DNA from: Bacteroidetes bacterium 46-16
GTDB lineage: Bacteria; Bacteroidota; Bacteroidia; Chitinophagales; Chitinophagaceae
NCBI GenBank assembly: GCA_001897835.1
Contig: MKUN01000028.1
Coordinates: 1-64,000, forward strand
Reading direction: 5' to 3'
DNA length: 64,000 nucleotides
Of the stretch, positions 26,481 through 34,096 are shown piece by piece; the stretch's first letter is position 1, and each line of letters opens with the position of its first letter. The position numbers and the translations under genes are program-made. The notes under the pieces are model-generated. The model saw only the letters and a program-made list of their open reading frames with translations, had not been told where the DNA came from and did not search any database.

Positions 26481-26843
26481 ATGAGATACAAATTCCATCA
26501 GGCTTTAACGCCTACCGACAAAGCTGCCTTAAAGGAGCTAAAATCACAACTATCTAACAGTCAAGTTGACCGCCAAGCGGTAGAAAGCCTAATAGGCTCT
26601 ATGTCTGACCGACTACGTCCAGCTAACATAATTTGGCGTTCTGACGGTATGCTAAATACTGTTTACCTAACCGAAGAATTGAAACCAATTGCCAGGGCGG
26701 CAACATTAGCGAAGCTTAAAAAGCAAGTACCCGCAGCCAACAAGCGTATGATCAAATCAATCGGTAGTAAGCTGGCAAGGCTGGACACAAAGACTTTACA
26801 AGAAATGAATAAGCTATTAGCACCCCTAAATCGTTCGGTATAA
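26481..26843 (+). CDS. Phage protein of unknown function, 120 aa
   Basis: Starts MRYKFHQALTPTDKAALKELKSQLSN; mostly helical with many Lys/Arg (LRPANIIWRSDGMLNTVYLTEELKPIARAATLAKLKKQ). The ATG at 26481 is preferred over the in-frame start at 26460. Possibly DNA-binding by charge only; no recognised fold. Confidence 0.6.
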   Translation: MRYKFHQALTPTDKAALKELKSQLSNSQVDRQAVESLIGSMSDRLRPANIIWRSDGMLNTVYLTEELKPIARAATLAKLKKQVPAANKRMIKSIGSKLARLDTKTLQEMNKLLAPLNRSV

Positions 26844-26896
26844 TCCTGAACATTCGGGGTAGTGACTTTAATTGGTTACTACCTCGCTAACCAAAT

Positions 26897-27271
26897 TTGA
26901 CTATAATGCATAACAATCAAACAACAACACATCAGATTATTATTACCGGGCCAGTATTAGACCGTTTTATAAAAATGGACAAGCTTCATAATGAAAATCC
27001 TGATTGGTCTATGGAGCAAATAAATGAAGAGGTACAGAACATGGCGAATGGTGTACACAGGCGCAAAACAACAAAGGAAAAACTGTTTATTCATCTATTG
27101 AAAAAACACAAACTAGACACCTATGAGTTACCGTTTGAGGAAGTAATGGACATCATCGGCATAGATATTCAGAAGTATAAGAAGTATGAACCGCTTAGGA
27201 AAGACTTTTATGAATATGCCGATAGGCAGTTTAATCAAATACTGAATGATATGAGAGCTGCTAAGAAGTAG
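26897..27271 (+). CDS. Phage protein of unknown function, 124 aa
   Basis: Begins MTIMHNNQTTTHQIIITGPVLDRFIKMD (a second ATG at 26906 is possible). Helical and charged throughout, with TTKEKLFIHLLKKHKLDTYELPFEEVMDIIGIDI, which could hold a helix-turn-helix but is not clear. Its place next to int and ahead of the lysogenic cluster would fit a regulator; this is a guess from position. Confidence 0.6.
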   Translation: MTIMHNNQTTTHQIIITGPVLDRFIKMDKLHNENPDWSMEQINEEVQNMANGVHRRKTTKEKLFIHLLKKHKLDTYELPFEEVMDIIGIDIQKYKKYEPLRKDFYEYADRQFNQILNDMRAAKK

Positions 27272-27323
27272 TAAGGTATGCAGCGACTGACTGAAAAAGT
27301 CAGACCCTGCATTAGTCTAATAA

Positions 27324-27374
27324 TTTACAGGGTCTTAAACACATTAGAAGGAAATGAGTTTAAGACCCTGTAAA
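27324..27374. repeat. Perfect 17-bp inverted repeat
   Basis: TTTACAGGGTCTTAAAC (27324-27340) and its exact reverse complement (27358-27374), separated by 17 nt. No U-run follows, so a simple intrinsic terminator is unlikely. It lies between convergent genes, and a partial third copy (AGACCCTG) sits at 27302. Confidence 0.7.
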
Positions 27375-27402
27375 ACGCATTTTGGGACGTTTTGGGACAC
27401 TT

Positions 27403-27513
27403 TTAGTGCTTGCTGATATATTTTGCTAGCAGTATTAAGTCAACAGTCAGGACAGCGACCAAAATCGCAAGGATGACTATAATAGCTATATCGTATTTGT
27501 CAAGACGTTTCAT
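27403..27513 (-). CDS. Very small membrane protein, 36 aa
   Basis: MKRLDKYDIAIIVILAILVAVLTVDLILLAKYISKH: one strong transmembrane helix with charged ends. Too short to classify; could be a toxin-like or exclusion peptide. Lies downstream of the lipoprotein gene beyond a terminator hairpin. Confidence 0.45.
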   Translation of the reverse strand: MKRLDKYDIAIIVILAILVAVLTVDLILLAKYISKH

Positions 27514-27525
27514 AGTAAAAAGCGG

Positions 27526-27549
27526 AAAGGACACTAATCAGTGTCCTTT
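27526..27549 (-). terminator. Terminator of the 27574-27810 lipoprotein gene
   Basis: AAAGGACACT (27526-27535) pairs with AGTGTCCTTT (27540-27549), 4-nt loop; on the minus strand a run of five T follows soon after. Confidence 0.7.
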
Positions 27550-27573
27550 CTCTTATTATGATGGGTTAGTAAA

Positions 27574-27810
27574 TCACTTTATTTGACCCCAGTTAGTGCA
27601 AGCATCGTATTGAGCATCAGGGCGCACAATCTGACTAGTCTGATTATCGTACTTGCCCATATTATCACAAGCAACCGATGCTTTTGTATTGTTACGTGCC
27701 TTAACTGTTATGTTAGTCGTTTGCTTGTTCAGTGAACAAGTGCATTGATATTCTTTGTTGCAAGCAATCAGACATGTTGCAAGCGTTAATAGTGTTAGTG
27801 TTCTTTTCAT
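27574..27810 (-). CDS. Prophage lipoprotein, 78 aa
   Basis: MKRTLTLLTLATCLIACNKEYQC: lipoprotein signal with lipobox LIAC. The mature part has four further Cys (CTCS, VACDN, DACTN), so disulfides are likely. It lies in the minus-strand lysogenic cargo and has its own terminator. Small phage lipoproteins of this kind can block superinfection; that role is inference. Confidence 0.65.
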   Translation of the reverse strand: MKRTLTLLTLATCLIACNKEYQCTCSLNKQTTNITVKARNNTKASVACDNMGKYDNQTSQIVRPDAQYDACTNWGQIK

Positions 27811-27883
27811 AATTCATTATTTGTTTTGTCAGGGTGTAAAGTAGCCCTTTACCTTCATATTACCAAAAATGACCATAAGATTT

Positions 27884-28531
27884 TTAAGAGGTTTTTTCTA
27901 AGCGTAAATCTTCTATGGTATCAGGGTCTATCCCTAAATCTTTACAATGTGAGCGGTAAAACTCTCTATCATATTCCCATTTCTTTTGCAAGCCATTGAT
28001 TACCTTTTCAAGTTCTAGTACTGGAGAACCAGTTACATCAGCTATATCTAAGTGACTTCCTATTATTCTATTGTGTAGAGTATCTACTATTTCTTGTGCT
28101 ACTAAGATTAATGCATTGGCTTGTGGTCTTGTAGCGGTATAAGCTACTGTATCAAAATTTTCATCTAAGTGGGCATAGACACCATTTCTTTGTTCAAGCA
28201 AATTATCTATCGCCTTATTAAGTGCTTTGATTTTCAATTGCCAGCCTCTTAACTGGTCGGTAGTAAAGCCTAATTCAGGATGTTCACTTTCTAATTTCCA
28301 CAGCAATGTTTTAAGATTAAATGTTTCAGTGTGGTTATATAGTTTGCAAAGCTCCATTACAACGGTACGCCAATGTATCTTAGCATCAAATGAAAAGTAA
28401 CCATTTCGTTTTATAAATCTCCTATCCCTATCAGTTTCAGTCTTCATTAAGCTATCTACAATCTTCATACATTCTTGAGCTGTAAAGACTATTAGCTTTG
28501 TGCTCTCTAAGTGTTTTTTCAAATCTTCCAT
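27884..28531 (-). CDS. HEPN-like protein (AbiU2-like)
   Basis: 215 residues, nearly all helical. The segment LLEQRNGVYAHLDE holds Arg115-Asn and His121, an R-N-x4-H arrangement within the Rx4-6H signature of HEPN RNases, and resembles AbiU2-type sequences. HEPN proteins often act as RNA-cutting toxins in defence. It is the last gene of a minus-strand run (29090 to 27884); a candidate structured RNA lies upstream of that run. Assignment rests on one motif and fold impression. Confidence 0.5.
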   Translation of the reverse strand: MEDLKKHLESTKLIVFTAQECMKIVDSLMKTETDRDRRFIKRNGYFSFDAKIHWRTVVMELCKLYNHTETFNLKTLLWKLESEHPELGFTTDQLRGWQLKIKALNKAIDNLLEQRNGVYAHLDENFDTVAYTATRPQANALILVAQEIVDTLHNRIIGSHLDIADVTGSPVLELEKVINGLQKKWEYDREFYRSHCKDLGIDPDTIEDLRLEKTS

Positions 28532-28564
28532 ATGAATATTTTAGACTGCAAATTTACCACTATA

Positions 28565-28801
28565 CTATGATAGTATTTGATTAATTCTTTCAGCTCTAAC
28601 CTGTATCAACCTTTGGCGTTGTTCATTCTCATTTAGTGGATAACTCCAATAGTCTATACCTAATTCTTTCAGGTACTTTTTAAACAGGAAAAATAGCGGT
28701 GCCATCTTTCGCCACTTATTCATATCGGCATACTCACATAGTTGACTTCTATTTTGGCAACTCTTAATTAGTTCTATGTCGGCTATCATTTTCTTTTTCA
28801 T
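28565..28801 (-). CDS. Unknown cargo protein, 78 aa
   Basis: Begins MKKKMIADIELIKSCQNRSQLCEYADMNKWRKMAPLFFLFKKY; helical and basic, with no recognised domain. Starts immediately after the stop of the gene at 28803-29090, so the two are coupled. Confidence 0.55.
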   Translation of the reverse strand: MKKKMIADIELIKSCQNRSQLCEYADMNKWRKMAPLFFLFKKYLKELGIDYWSYPLNENEQRQRLIQVRAERINQILS

Positions 28802-28802
28802 T

Positions 28803-29090
28803 CTACACGTAATAATTCATTTCATCATCTAGCAGGGCTATTATATCATCAGTGCTATCAAATTGGTATGGGCGGTATTCAGCAATCATAAAATCACACT
28901 TAGAGCTGTCTATATAAAGTAGGTCGGGATAAAGTAAGAACTGGAAATGTTCATCATCATTTTGCCAGCTTAGTAAATAGTAGTTATCTATTATTTGGTT
29001 ATCTTCTATTAGAGGTTCTAATGTTATACCCCATTTAGTAATCAGATATATTCTTATGTCATCAATGGTTTCTTTGTTAAACTGTTTCAT
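28803..29090 (-). CDS. Unknown acidic cargo protein, 95 aa
   Basis: Chosen start ATG 29090 gives MKQFNKETIDDIRIYLITKWGITLEPL; the rest is acidic (DSTDDIIALLDDEMNYYV). The longer frame to 29189 adds residues unlike a coding start. First gene of the three-gene run that ends with the HEPN-like protein; an antitoxin-like partner role is possible but unsupported by motif. Confidence 0.5.
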   Translation of the reverse strand: MKQFNKETIDDIRIYLITKWGITLEPLIEDNQIIDNYYLLSWQNDDEHFQFLLYPDLLYIDSSKCDFMIAEYRPYQFDSTDDIIALLDDEMNYYV

Positions 29091-29123
29091 AGTGTATATA
29101 TTCCCGCATAAAAAGAAGTTTAA

Positions 29124-29544
29124 AAAGACTGGATTGTTTAAGGGTAGGTATAGAACCTTTATTCCCCAGCAAGTAAGAATTTCAGACATTAAAAACAGAT
29201 TGCTCTGTTACTTGATTTGACATTCTTACCTACTAGAGCGTATAATCTTTACTGGCTTATTAATTATACTGTGCATCAAAAGCTATGTATCCCCTATTCC
29301 TGCGGGCAATGAGTAGTTTATTAAACTTGCTGGTCGGGCGTTGTTAGGTTTAGAACATTGCGCCCACTGGTTACTCATCCATCTATTTCCTTGGGCAAGT
29401 TATTAATCAATCCCAAGGCTCTAAGCTACGATACCGGTCATTTCATTCACATCATCTAAGTATGATGTAGGGGTGAACCCGATTAAGACCCTACATCTTA
29501 TATATCGGGTTGCTAAATAGTTTTTAGAAAGACTGGATTGTTTA
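29124..29544. repeat. 17-bp direct repeat flanking the RNA region
   Basis: AAAGACTGGATTGTTTA occurs exactly at 29124-29140 and 29528-29544, and its core CTGGATTGTTTA recurs at 58144-58155, where it supplies the -33 TTG of a good promoter. The copies may thus be promoter elements. Confidence 0.6.
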
Positions 29545-29602
29545 TGTTGAAAAACCATTTCCTGTATTTATGCGGTTCTTCGTGAAGTAGGTAAGATTTT
29601 TT
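29225..29602 (+). ncRNA. Candidate structured non-coding RNA, about 370 nt
   Basis: No credible gene lies in 29091-29775. The region is closed by a perfect 10-bp helix (29225-29234 with 29586-29595) followed by a T6 run on the plus strand. Inside: AGAG/CTCT (29235-29238 with 29419-29422), GTATAAT/ATTATAC (29240-29246, 29263-29269), ATGAGTA/TACTCAT (29309-29315, 29372-29378), GGGCG/CGCCC (29336-29340, 29361-29365), CCTTGGG/CCCAAGG (29389-29395, 29412-29418), and an H-type pseudoknot: 29464-29472 with 29489-29497 (9 bp) and 29476-29483 with 29504-29511 (8 bp). The U-run argues for the plus strand. It is not tmRNA, RNase P or a tRNA that I recognise. Confidence 0.6.
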
Positions 29603-29775
29603 GATTGCTCGGAGATGCAGTGTTTACGTTTGGTTCAGCAGGATCTGCAAGACCTATGATATATACTATACACTATATATACATTCTTATACTCCCATAG
29701 ACCTTTCAACCAATCTTAATAGCGACTTGCGTAGCCCCCAGCGTAGCAACAAAGCAGTAAGAGTATTGAACCGCA

Positions 29776-30240
29776 TTACATCATATCCTTTACCGTTTTA
29801 GGCTTTACAATACGAGTGTAAACACTTCTGTAAAACCACGTACTCATTTTTCTTTTTACTACTATTCTGAATTGTGTTATCGCCAAAGCACTAGACTCAT
29901 TAAACAATTTATGTGCGTTATTATATCTTTCACGGTTCAAATTTCCCACTTCCATTTGCATTGCCTCTAAAGCAATGGACATGGCGGAGACAGATTCAAT
30001 TAGGTCTTGTTGCTCTTTTTTCTTGGGATTAAGTAATAGTTCTACGGCAGCTCTATGTTTTAAGTAGGTGTAAGTATCTTTTGGATTACTTGTAGCAGCC
30101 ATAAATCCAGCCACTTCATTCCTTAATATGGTAATCCATTCATTCTTTCTAGTCCTTATTGATAAGTATGTGGTAATACTGGCTGCCAATACTGCGGCAA
30201 ATACGGCTACACAAATTTGTAACAGGTCTTTATTAAGCAT
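29776..30240 (-). CDS. Membrane-anchored helical protein, 154 aa
   Basis: MLNKDLLQICVAVFAAVLAASITTYLSIRTRK: an N-terminal transmembrane helix, then a helical domain ending in a basic tail (RIVKPKTVKDMM). The layout (one helix plus alpha-helical body) resembles small membrane effectors of phage cargo, but no family is recognised. It lies alone on the minus strand next to the RNA region. Confidence 0.55.
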   Translation of the reverse strand: MLNKDLLQICVAVFAAVLAASITTYLSIRTRKNEWITILRNEVAGFMAATSNPKDTYTYLKHRAAVELLLNPKKKEQQDLIESVSAMSIALEAMQMEVGNLNRERYNNAHKLFNESSALAITQFRIVVKRKMSTWFYRSVYTRIVKPKTVKDMM

Positions 30241-30331
30241 AGATGACTGATTTACCGATACAAGATAAAAAGATATTCACATTTTGTATGACAAAGCATC
30301 ACCACATTCAACCGCCTACTAATTTTAGGTT

Positions 30332-30634
30332 ATGAACCCGCATTTAATACCCGACATATTCCAAGCACACCTACACAATCATAACAAGGTGCTGCAATTC
30401 CCACATAAGATGGCAGTAAATGAATTTATTAAACTTAATAAGGACATTCTTAAAGAGATAACGGCTAAGGTGGGTAAGCAATACGGTATCAATCCGAAAG
30501 AGACTAAGTTTAAATACTATTTCAGAAAGGGCACCGAGAATTATTTGCGTGCTGAAAATATGTTGGTAGAAGAAAACAAGGCTAATGAACCAGTATATCA
30601 GTACGGGCTAAGTAGTGGAGTTAAGAAACATTAG
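30332..30634 (+). CDS. Unknown phage protein, 100 aa
   Basis: Starts MNPHLIPDIFQAHLHNHNKVLQFPHKMAVNEFIKLNK; contains GKQYGINPKETKFKYYFRKGTENYLRAENM. Basic, no recognised domain. It is followed after 34 bp by another plus-strand gene. Confidence 0.55.
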   Translation: MNPHLIPDIFQAHLHNHNKVLQFPHKMAVNEFIKLNKDILKEITAKVGKQYGINPKETKFKYYFRKGTENYLRAENMLVEENKANEPVYQYGLSSGVKKH

Positions 30635-30668
30635 ATTATTTATTATCTTGGTGACTTAATTATCTAAT

Positions 30669-31028
30669 ATGGCTAAATTAAAAGAAGAAAAGAAACACAC
30701 TGGCCCGCTACCATATGCTTATACAAAAACGGTTGATGTAAAAAACATACAAGATGATACAGTATTTGGTGTTATTTATGAAACTGGTAAAGGCAAGAAT
30801 AGAAAAGTAATGAACTGGTCAATTACACCTAGTGAAACATTAGCACCATCTATTGTAGATTGGTATTTGAAAGTAATGGAAGTTGCAACTGATAGTGGTA
30901 CACAAATAGAAATGCATTTTGATGATGTTAAACTGGAAAAGTTATTTACTCAAATATTAGCATTAGACAATGTTAAAAATTATAAAGGGAGTAAACGGAA
31001 GAAAGAAGGACATTGGGAACTCCAATAG
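30669..31028 (+). CDS. Unknown phage protein, 119 aa
   Basis: MAKLKEEKKHTGPLPYAYTKTVDVKNIQDDTVFGVIYETGKGKNRKVMNW; mixed alpha/beta, basic ends, no recognised family. Ends just before a strong bidirectional terminator, forming a two-gene plus-strand island inside minus-strand cargo. Confidence 0.55.
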   Translation: MAKLKEEKKHTGPLPYAYTKTVDVKNIQDDTVFGVIYETGKGKNRKVMNWSITPSETLAPSIVDWYLKVMEVATDSGTQIEMHFDDVKLEKLFTQILALDNVKNYKGSKRKKEGHWELQ

Positions 31029-31031
31029 ATT

Positions 31032-31065
31032 ATAAAAAGAGCCGATAATTATCGGCTCTTTTTAT
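31032..31065. terminator. Perfect 34-nt palindromic bidirectional terminator
   Basis: The whole 34 nt equals its own reverse complement: A-run, GAGCCGATAA, TTATCGGCTC, T-run. It separates the convergent genes ending at 31028 and 31076. Confidence 0.88.
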
Positions 31066-31075
31066 TTAAAAAACA

Positions 31076-31330
31076 TTAGTAAATACTGGGTGCCTTCTTT
31101 TTGTTCTTAGCTTTCAATTCTTCCAGCTCCTTAATTTGTTTCTCTGTTTCATCACCAGTCATTATAATGACCTTATGAAATAGTAAAGCATCTACATCTA
31201 GCGGGTCTAAATGGATAATGTAATTGCCCGTACTATCATAAATATCATAAGTGCCATTATCAAAATAATATACCTTGTTTGTTTTGTCGGCAAGTGCTGC
31301 TAATATTTTCTTCTTTTGGCTAGCTGTCAT
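31076..31330 (-). CDS. Unknown cargo protein, 84 aa
   Basis: MTASQKKKILAALADKTNKVYYFDNGTYDIYDSTGNYIIHLDPLDVDALLFHKVI...: short beta-rich body and a Lys-rich tail (KAKNKKKAPSIY). No family recognised. Last gene of the minus-strand operon that begins with the two HEPN-like genes. Confidence 0.55.
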   Translation of the reverse strand: MTASQKKKILAALADKTNKVYYFDNGTYDIYDSTGNYIIHLDPLDVDALLFHKVIIMTGDETEKQIKELEELKAKNKKKAPSIY

Positions 31331-31345
31331 TGTAAGTCAATTTGA

Positions 31346-31918
31346 TTAAGAATTTTCTTCTGTTGGTTCTTCTATGTAAGAATGTATAGGGTTAAACTTT
31401 TCAAGTTCCTTTCTTGTCAGGTTAATATTAACCCACTTTGATTTAAATTCTTTGCCTTTAATATCAATCACTACTAACCTACATTCTCGGTATTCAGTTT
31501 TAGCCTTTATTGCTACCTGTGATATATTGGTAGCCTTTGGATTTACCTTTAGCACACTGTTTACGCCAGCAGTAAACTGGTAGTTTTCAGTCAGAAAATC
31601 ATTTGGTTCTAATAGTATTGGAAATTTGCGACTTACAAAATCCATTTTTGTTTTAATAAAGTCTTTTCGGTCAGGTTCAACATCATCCATAATCAAATCA
31701 AACCACATAGTTCTAATCAGTGTTTTCTTAGTGCTATGATTGATAATGTTGAAAACGGCACTGGTGGTTTTGCGTTTATCATAGAATGTCGTTAACTCAT
31801 AGTGTGTAACTATTTCCAGCTTGACCTTCTTATTGTCAAAGTAGGTGAAGATTTGCCAGCCAATACTAAAGCTAGACACTAACAAAGCTATTATAGAGAC
31901 TATAACGGGTGCCGTCAT
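31346..31918 (-). CDS. Membrane-anchored protein of the HEPN operon, 190 aa
   Basis: MTAPVIVSIIALLVSSFSIGWQIFTYF is a transmembrane helix; the remaining ~160 residues look like a beta-sandwich (TSAVFNIINHSTKKTLIRTMWFDLIM, ECRLVVIDIKGKEFKSKWVNINL). Its start overlaps the stop of the upstream HEPN-like gene by 4 bp, so the two are translationally coupled. It may place the HEPN proteins at the membrane (inference); no known family. Confidence 0.6.
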   Translation of the reverse strand: MTAPVIVSIIALLVSSFSIGWQIFTYFDNKKVKLEIVTHYELTTFYDKRKTTSAVFNIINHSTKKTLIRTMWFDLIMDDVEPDRKDFIKTKMDFVSRKFPILLEPNDFLTENYQFTAGVNSVLKVNPKATNISQVAIKAKTEYRECRLVVIDIKGKEFKSKWVNINLTRKELEKFNPIHSYIEEPTEENS

Positions 31919-32631
31919 TCTTTAGATGGTTTTCTTTCAGGAACAACTAATACCTTCTCACCTTTTTTAAAAATTCGCCTTGCTGCACCACTGTAAAACA
32001 TTCGGCTAATAGTGTCACCAAGTTTACCCAAATTCTCAGGCTTAATCATTTCCTTATCATCAATATACTTCTGTACATAATTATTCAAGAACTCCTTTAT
32101 CTCTGTAATTGTTTCTTTAAAAGCATCCACTTCTCTTCTTCGCTGGTCAGCTTCAACAGTCTTATCAAACTTGTCACGTAGCTTTTGTAAAATGGTAAAT
32201 GTGAGTGCTATTACCTCATTAGCCAGTTGCCTTACACGGTCTTCTATTAATTCCTCATCTGTTATTTTCTCTTTCTTGTTATATACTGGGGCTTTATAGG
32301 TTTTTTCTAACCACTTTCCCAATCCATCTATACGGGCCACACATTCGGTATAGTTAGTGGCCCGCATATCGTGCATAAAAGTATTACGCACTTCCATAAA
32401 TTTTTGAAATTTTGTCCTATCACCATCATTTAAAGCGCCAATGTCAATTAGCAACATCACTTTATAGTGAAATGAAATGCCATTTTTACCAAGTGATTTT
32501 GAGTTATCAGTATCATCAATATCTAGGAGCTTACCTAAAAATGATGTGATATAGTTTTCAACTAATAGGGCAACTTGTAGAACTAATATACGGTCATCTA
32601 CATCAGGTAGACTTAATCTTTCCATAACCAA
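31915..32631 (-). CDS. HEPN-like protein B, 238 aa
   Basis: Helical protein with KFMEVRNTFMHDM: Arg82-Asn and His87, a canonical Rx4H HEPN RNase motif. It is a paralogue of the next upstream gene (shared MLLIDIGAL, KFME.RN.FMHD and the C-VA-IDGL-KWL-KTY segment), with an added C-terminal helical and charged region ending KKGEKVLVVPERKPSKE. HEPN RNases commonly act as toxins or defence nucleases. Coupled to the membrane gene downstream. Confidence 0.62.
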   Translation of the reverse strand: MVMERLSLPDVDDRILVLQVALLVENYITSFLGKLLDIDDTDNSKSLGKNGISFHYKVMLLIDIGALNDGDRTKFQKFMEVRNTFMHDMRATNYTECVARIDGLGKWLEKTYKAPVYNKKEKITDEELIEDRVRQLANEVIALTFTILQKLRDKFDKTVEADQRRREVDAFKETITEIKEFLNNYVQKYIDDKEMIKPENLGKLGDTISRMFYSGAARRIFKKGEKVLVVPERKPSKE

Positions 32632-32653
32632 ACTTTTTGTTTCACTGTCATAG

Positions 32654-33214
32654 CTATTTTATTGTTTTGCTTACACAATCAAGATGGTTAGCTACATCTT
32701 TTAAAGCATCACCTTTCATATACGCATTAATGGCTTTCATAGGGTCATTGCCTACTGACCTTTCTATAACCAATTCCACTATTCTCAAAGTATTTCCTAT
32801 AACTGCGGAACATAGAGATTCAATTGCGGATCTTAGCTGTAATTCTTTAGGCAAGTTTTTGTCTTGTTCATAGGTTTTAAGTAGCCATTTTTCTAACCCG
32901 TCTATTTTGGCAACGCATTTTTCATAAGTATCAGCCCAAATGTCGTGCATAAAGACATTTCGTATTTCCATAAACTTAGTGAAGATTGTTTGCGCCTCCT
33001 TATCTAATGCGCCTATATCAATTAGCAGCATAATCTTTTGATTAAAAGAAAGGCTTGAGCTTTTATTAAGTGATTTTGCCGTCTTATAATCTTCCATCCC
33101 CAGCAGGTTAGCAATCAAATCACTTATTTGAGCTTCCATTAATAAAGCCATCCGAAGGATAGGTATTCTATTTTCAACATTGATGTCAGCTAATAGCTCT
33201 TTTCTAAATTCCAT
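32654..33214 (-). CDS. HEPN-like protein A, 186 aa
   Basis: MEFRKELLADINVENRIPILRMALLMEAQI...; KFMEIRNVFMHDI carries Arg85-Asn and His90 (Rx4H). First gene of a four-gene minus-strand operon. Paralogue of HEPN-like protein B 22 bp downstream, so a tandem duplication; the two could form heterodimers, as HEPN domains act as dimers (known for the fold). No partner antitoxin with a recognised fold is seen. Confidence 0.62.
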   Translation of the reverse strand: MEFRKELLADINVENRIPILRMALLMEAQISDLIANLLGMEDYKTAKSLNKSSSLSFNQKIMLLIDIGALDKEAQTIFTKFMEIRNVFMHDIWADTYEKCVAKIDGLEKWLLKTYEQDKNLPKELQLRSAIESLCSAVIGNTLRIVELVIERSVGNDPMKAINAYMKGDALKDVANHLDCVSKTIK

Positions 33215-33327
33215 AACTGTAAGTTAAGAAAAGGCGCACAATTGCCCACCTTTTTTATTAATAGACAAAATGAATAAAAAGTCCACTCTTTTTAAAACAA
33301 TAGTTAGTGCAAGAATATATACAGTAT

Positions 33328-33570
33328 AAAAATTAAGAACAACACTATGACAATACAGGACATTGATAAATATTTAGCAACAATCAATTATGATGTAGTA
33401 GAACCTACTGACCTTGTATTATTGCTAGACAAGCAAAGTATGAGAGTAGTATTTAAAGCACTAAACTATTCTGACCAAGTAACAAACCACCCATTAGTGT
33501 ACGACATTACACACTATTACAAAGGTGTTGCAGTCAGGTGTGCAACAAAAAATTAAGAACAACACTATGA
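33328..33570 (+). repeat. Duplicated translation leader
   Basis: A 23-nt stretch ending in the start region (AATTAAGAACAACACTATGA plus preceding A's) is identical at 33328-33350 and 33548-33570, each time spanning the ATG of a small gene. Confidence 0.7.
33347..33556 (+). CDS. Early phage protein, 69 aa
   Basis: MTIQDIDKYLATINYDVVEPTDLVLLLDKQSMRVVF...; no recognised family. First gene of the plus-strand early run. A phage-type AT motif (ATATATACAG, 33315-33324) lies just upstream, then the duplicated leader. Its stop overlaps the second copy of that leader. Confidence 0.6.
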   Translation: MTIQDIDKYLATINYDVVEPTDLVLLLDKQSMRVVFKALNYSDQVTNHPLVYDITHYYKGVAVRCATKN

Positions 33571-33821
33571 AAACCTATAACACTATCAAAGACGAAATAC
33601 TAAAAACCTCTCTCAAAATTACCAAAGCAATTGCCAAAGGCAACATTGGTAAAGCTGAAAAGCTGAACGAGAAACTAAACCAACTAATTATAAGAGCTGC
33701 CAATATTAAGCCGAGTGAGACAAGTAAAGATTACTATGGCGTAGTAGTTGATAGCAAAGTTAGTGGGTGCATATTAGGGCCGGGCTATGACCCAGTTTGT
33801 GGCAGCAAGAAAAATAAGTAA
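33567..33821 (+). CDS. Early phage protein, 84 aa
   Basis: Chosen start ATG 33567, set by the duplicated leader: MKTYNTIKDEILKTSLKITKAIAKGNIGKAEKLNEKLNQL, helical and basic, ending in a Cys/Gly-rich tail (SGCILGPGYDPVCGSKKNK). The longer frame from 33525 overlaps the previous gene. Function unknown. Confidence 0.6.
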   Translation: MKTYNTIKDEILKTSLKITKAIAKGNIGKAEKLNEKLNQLIIRAANIKPSETSKDYYGVVVDSKVSGCILGPGYDPVCGSKKNK

Positions 33822-33826
33822 GATTA

Positions 33827-34096
33827 ATGAGGACAATAATTATTGACACATTATACTGTATAGAAACCCAAGCTCCTATTAAGAGTGAAGGTTTCACTAC
33901 TGGCTTTGATTTTGATTTTGATGGTTTGCTTATAGCTATAGATCGCCAAAGAAAAATTGATGCCATTCTATATGATATTCCTTATGAGGCAATAGATACT
34001 ACATTATTTCTGTATCAATTGTACTGCGATGGATATTTTGATGAACATAACACAAGGAGAATGAGAGCAACCGCAAGAAAGAATTACAGCAAATGA
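33827..34096 (+). CDS. Early phage protein, 89 aa
   Basis: MRTIIIDTLYCIETQAPIKSEGFTTGFDFDFDGLLIAIDRQRKID...; acidic N-terminal half, basic end (TRRMRATARKNYSK). Overlaps the next start by 4 bp (ATGA). No family recognised. Confidence 0.6.
   Translation: MRTIIIDTLYCIETQAPIKSEGFTTGFDFDFDGLLIAIDRQRKIDAILYDIPYEAIDTTLFLYQLYCDGYFDEHNTRRMRATARKNYSK

Noticed and set aside
26298-26498. 66-codon minus-strand frame beside int
   Set aside because: Overlaps two better frames (26135-26308 and 26481-26843), and reads as AT-rich random sequence.
29290-29380. tRNA-like pairing (TGAGTA/TACTCA with inner GGGCG/CGCCC)
   Set aside because: No T-loop, anticodon arm or discriminator; it fits better as part of the larger RNA.
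29601-29801. 66-codon plus-strand frame after the RNA
   Set aside because: Low-complexity sequence without a start context; overlaps the end of the 29776 gene.
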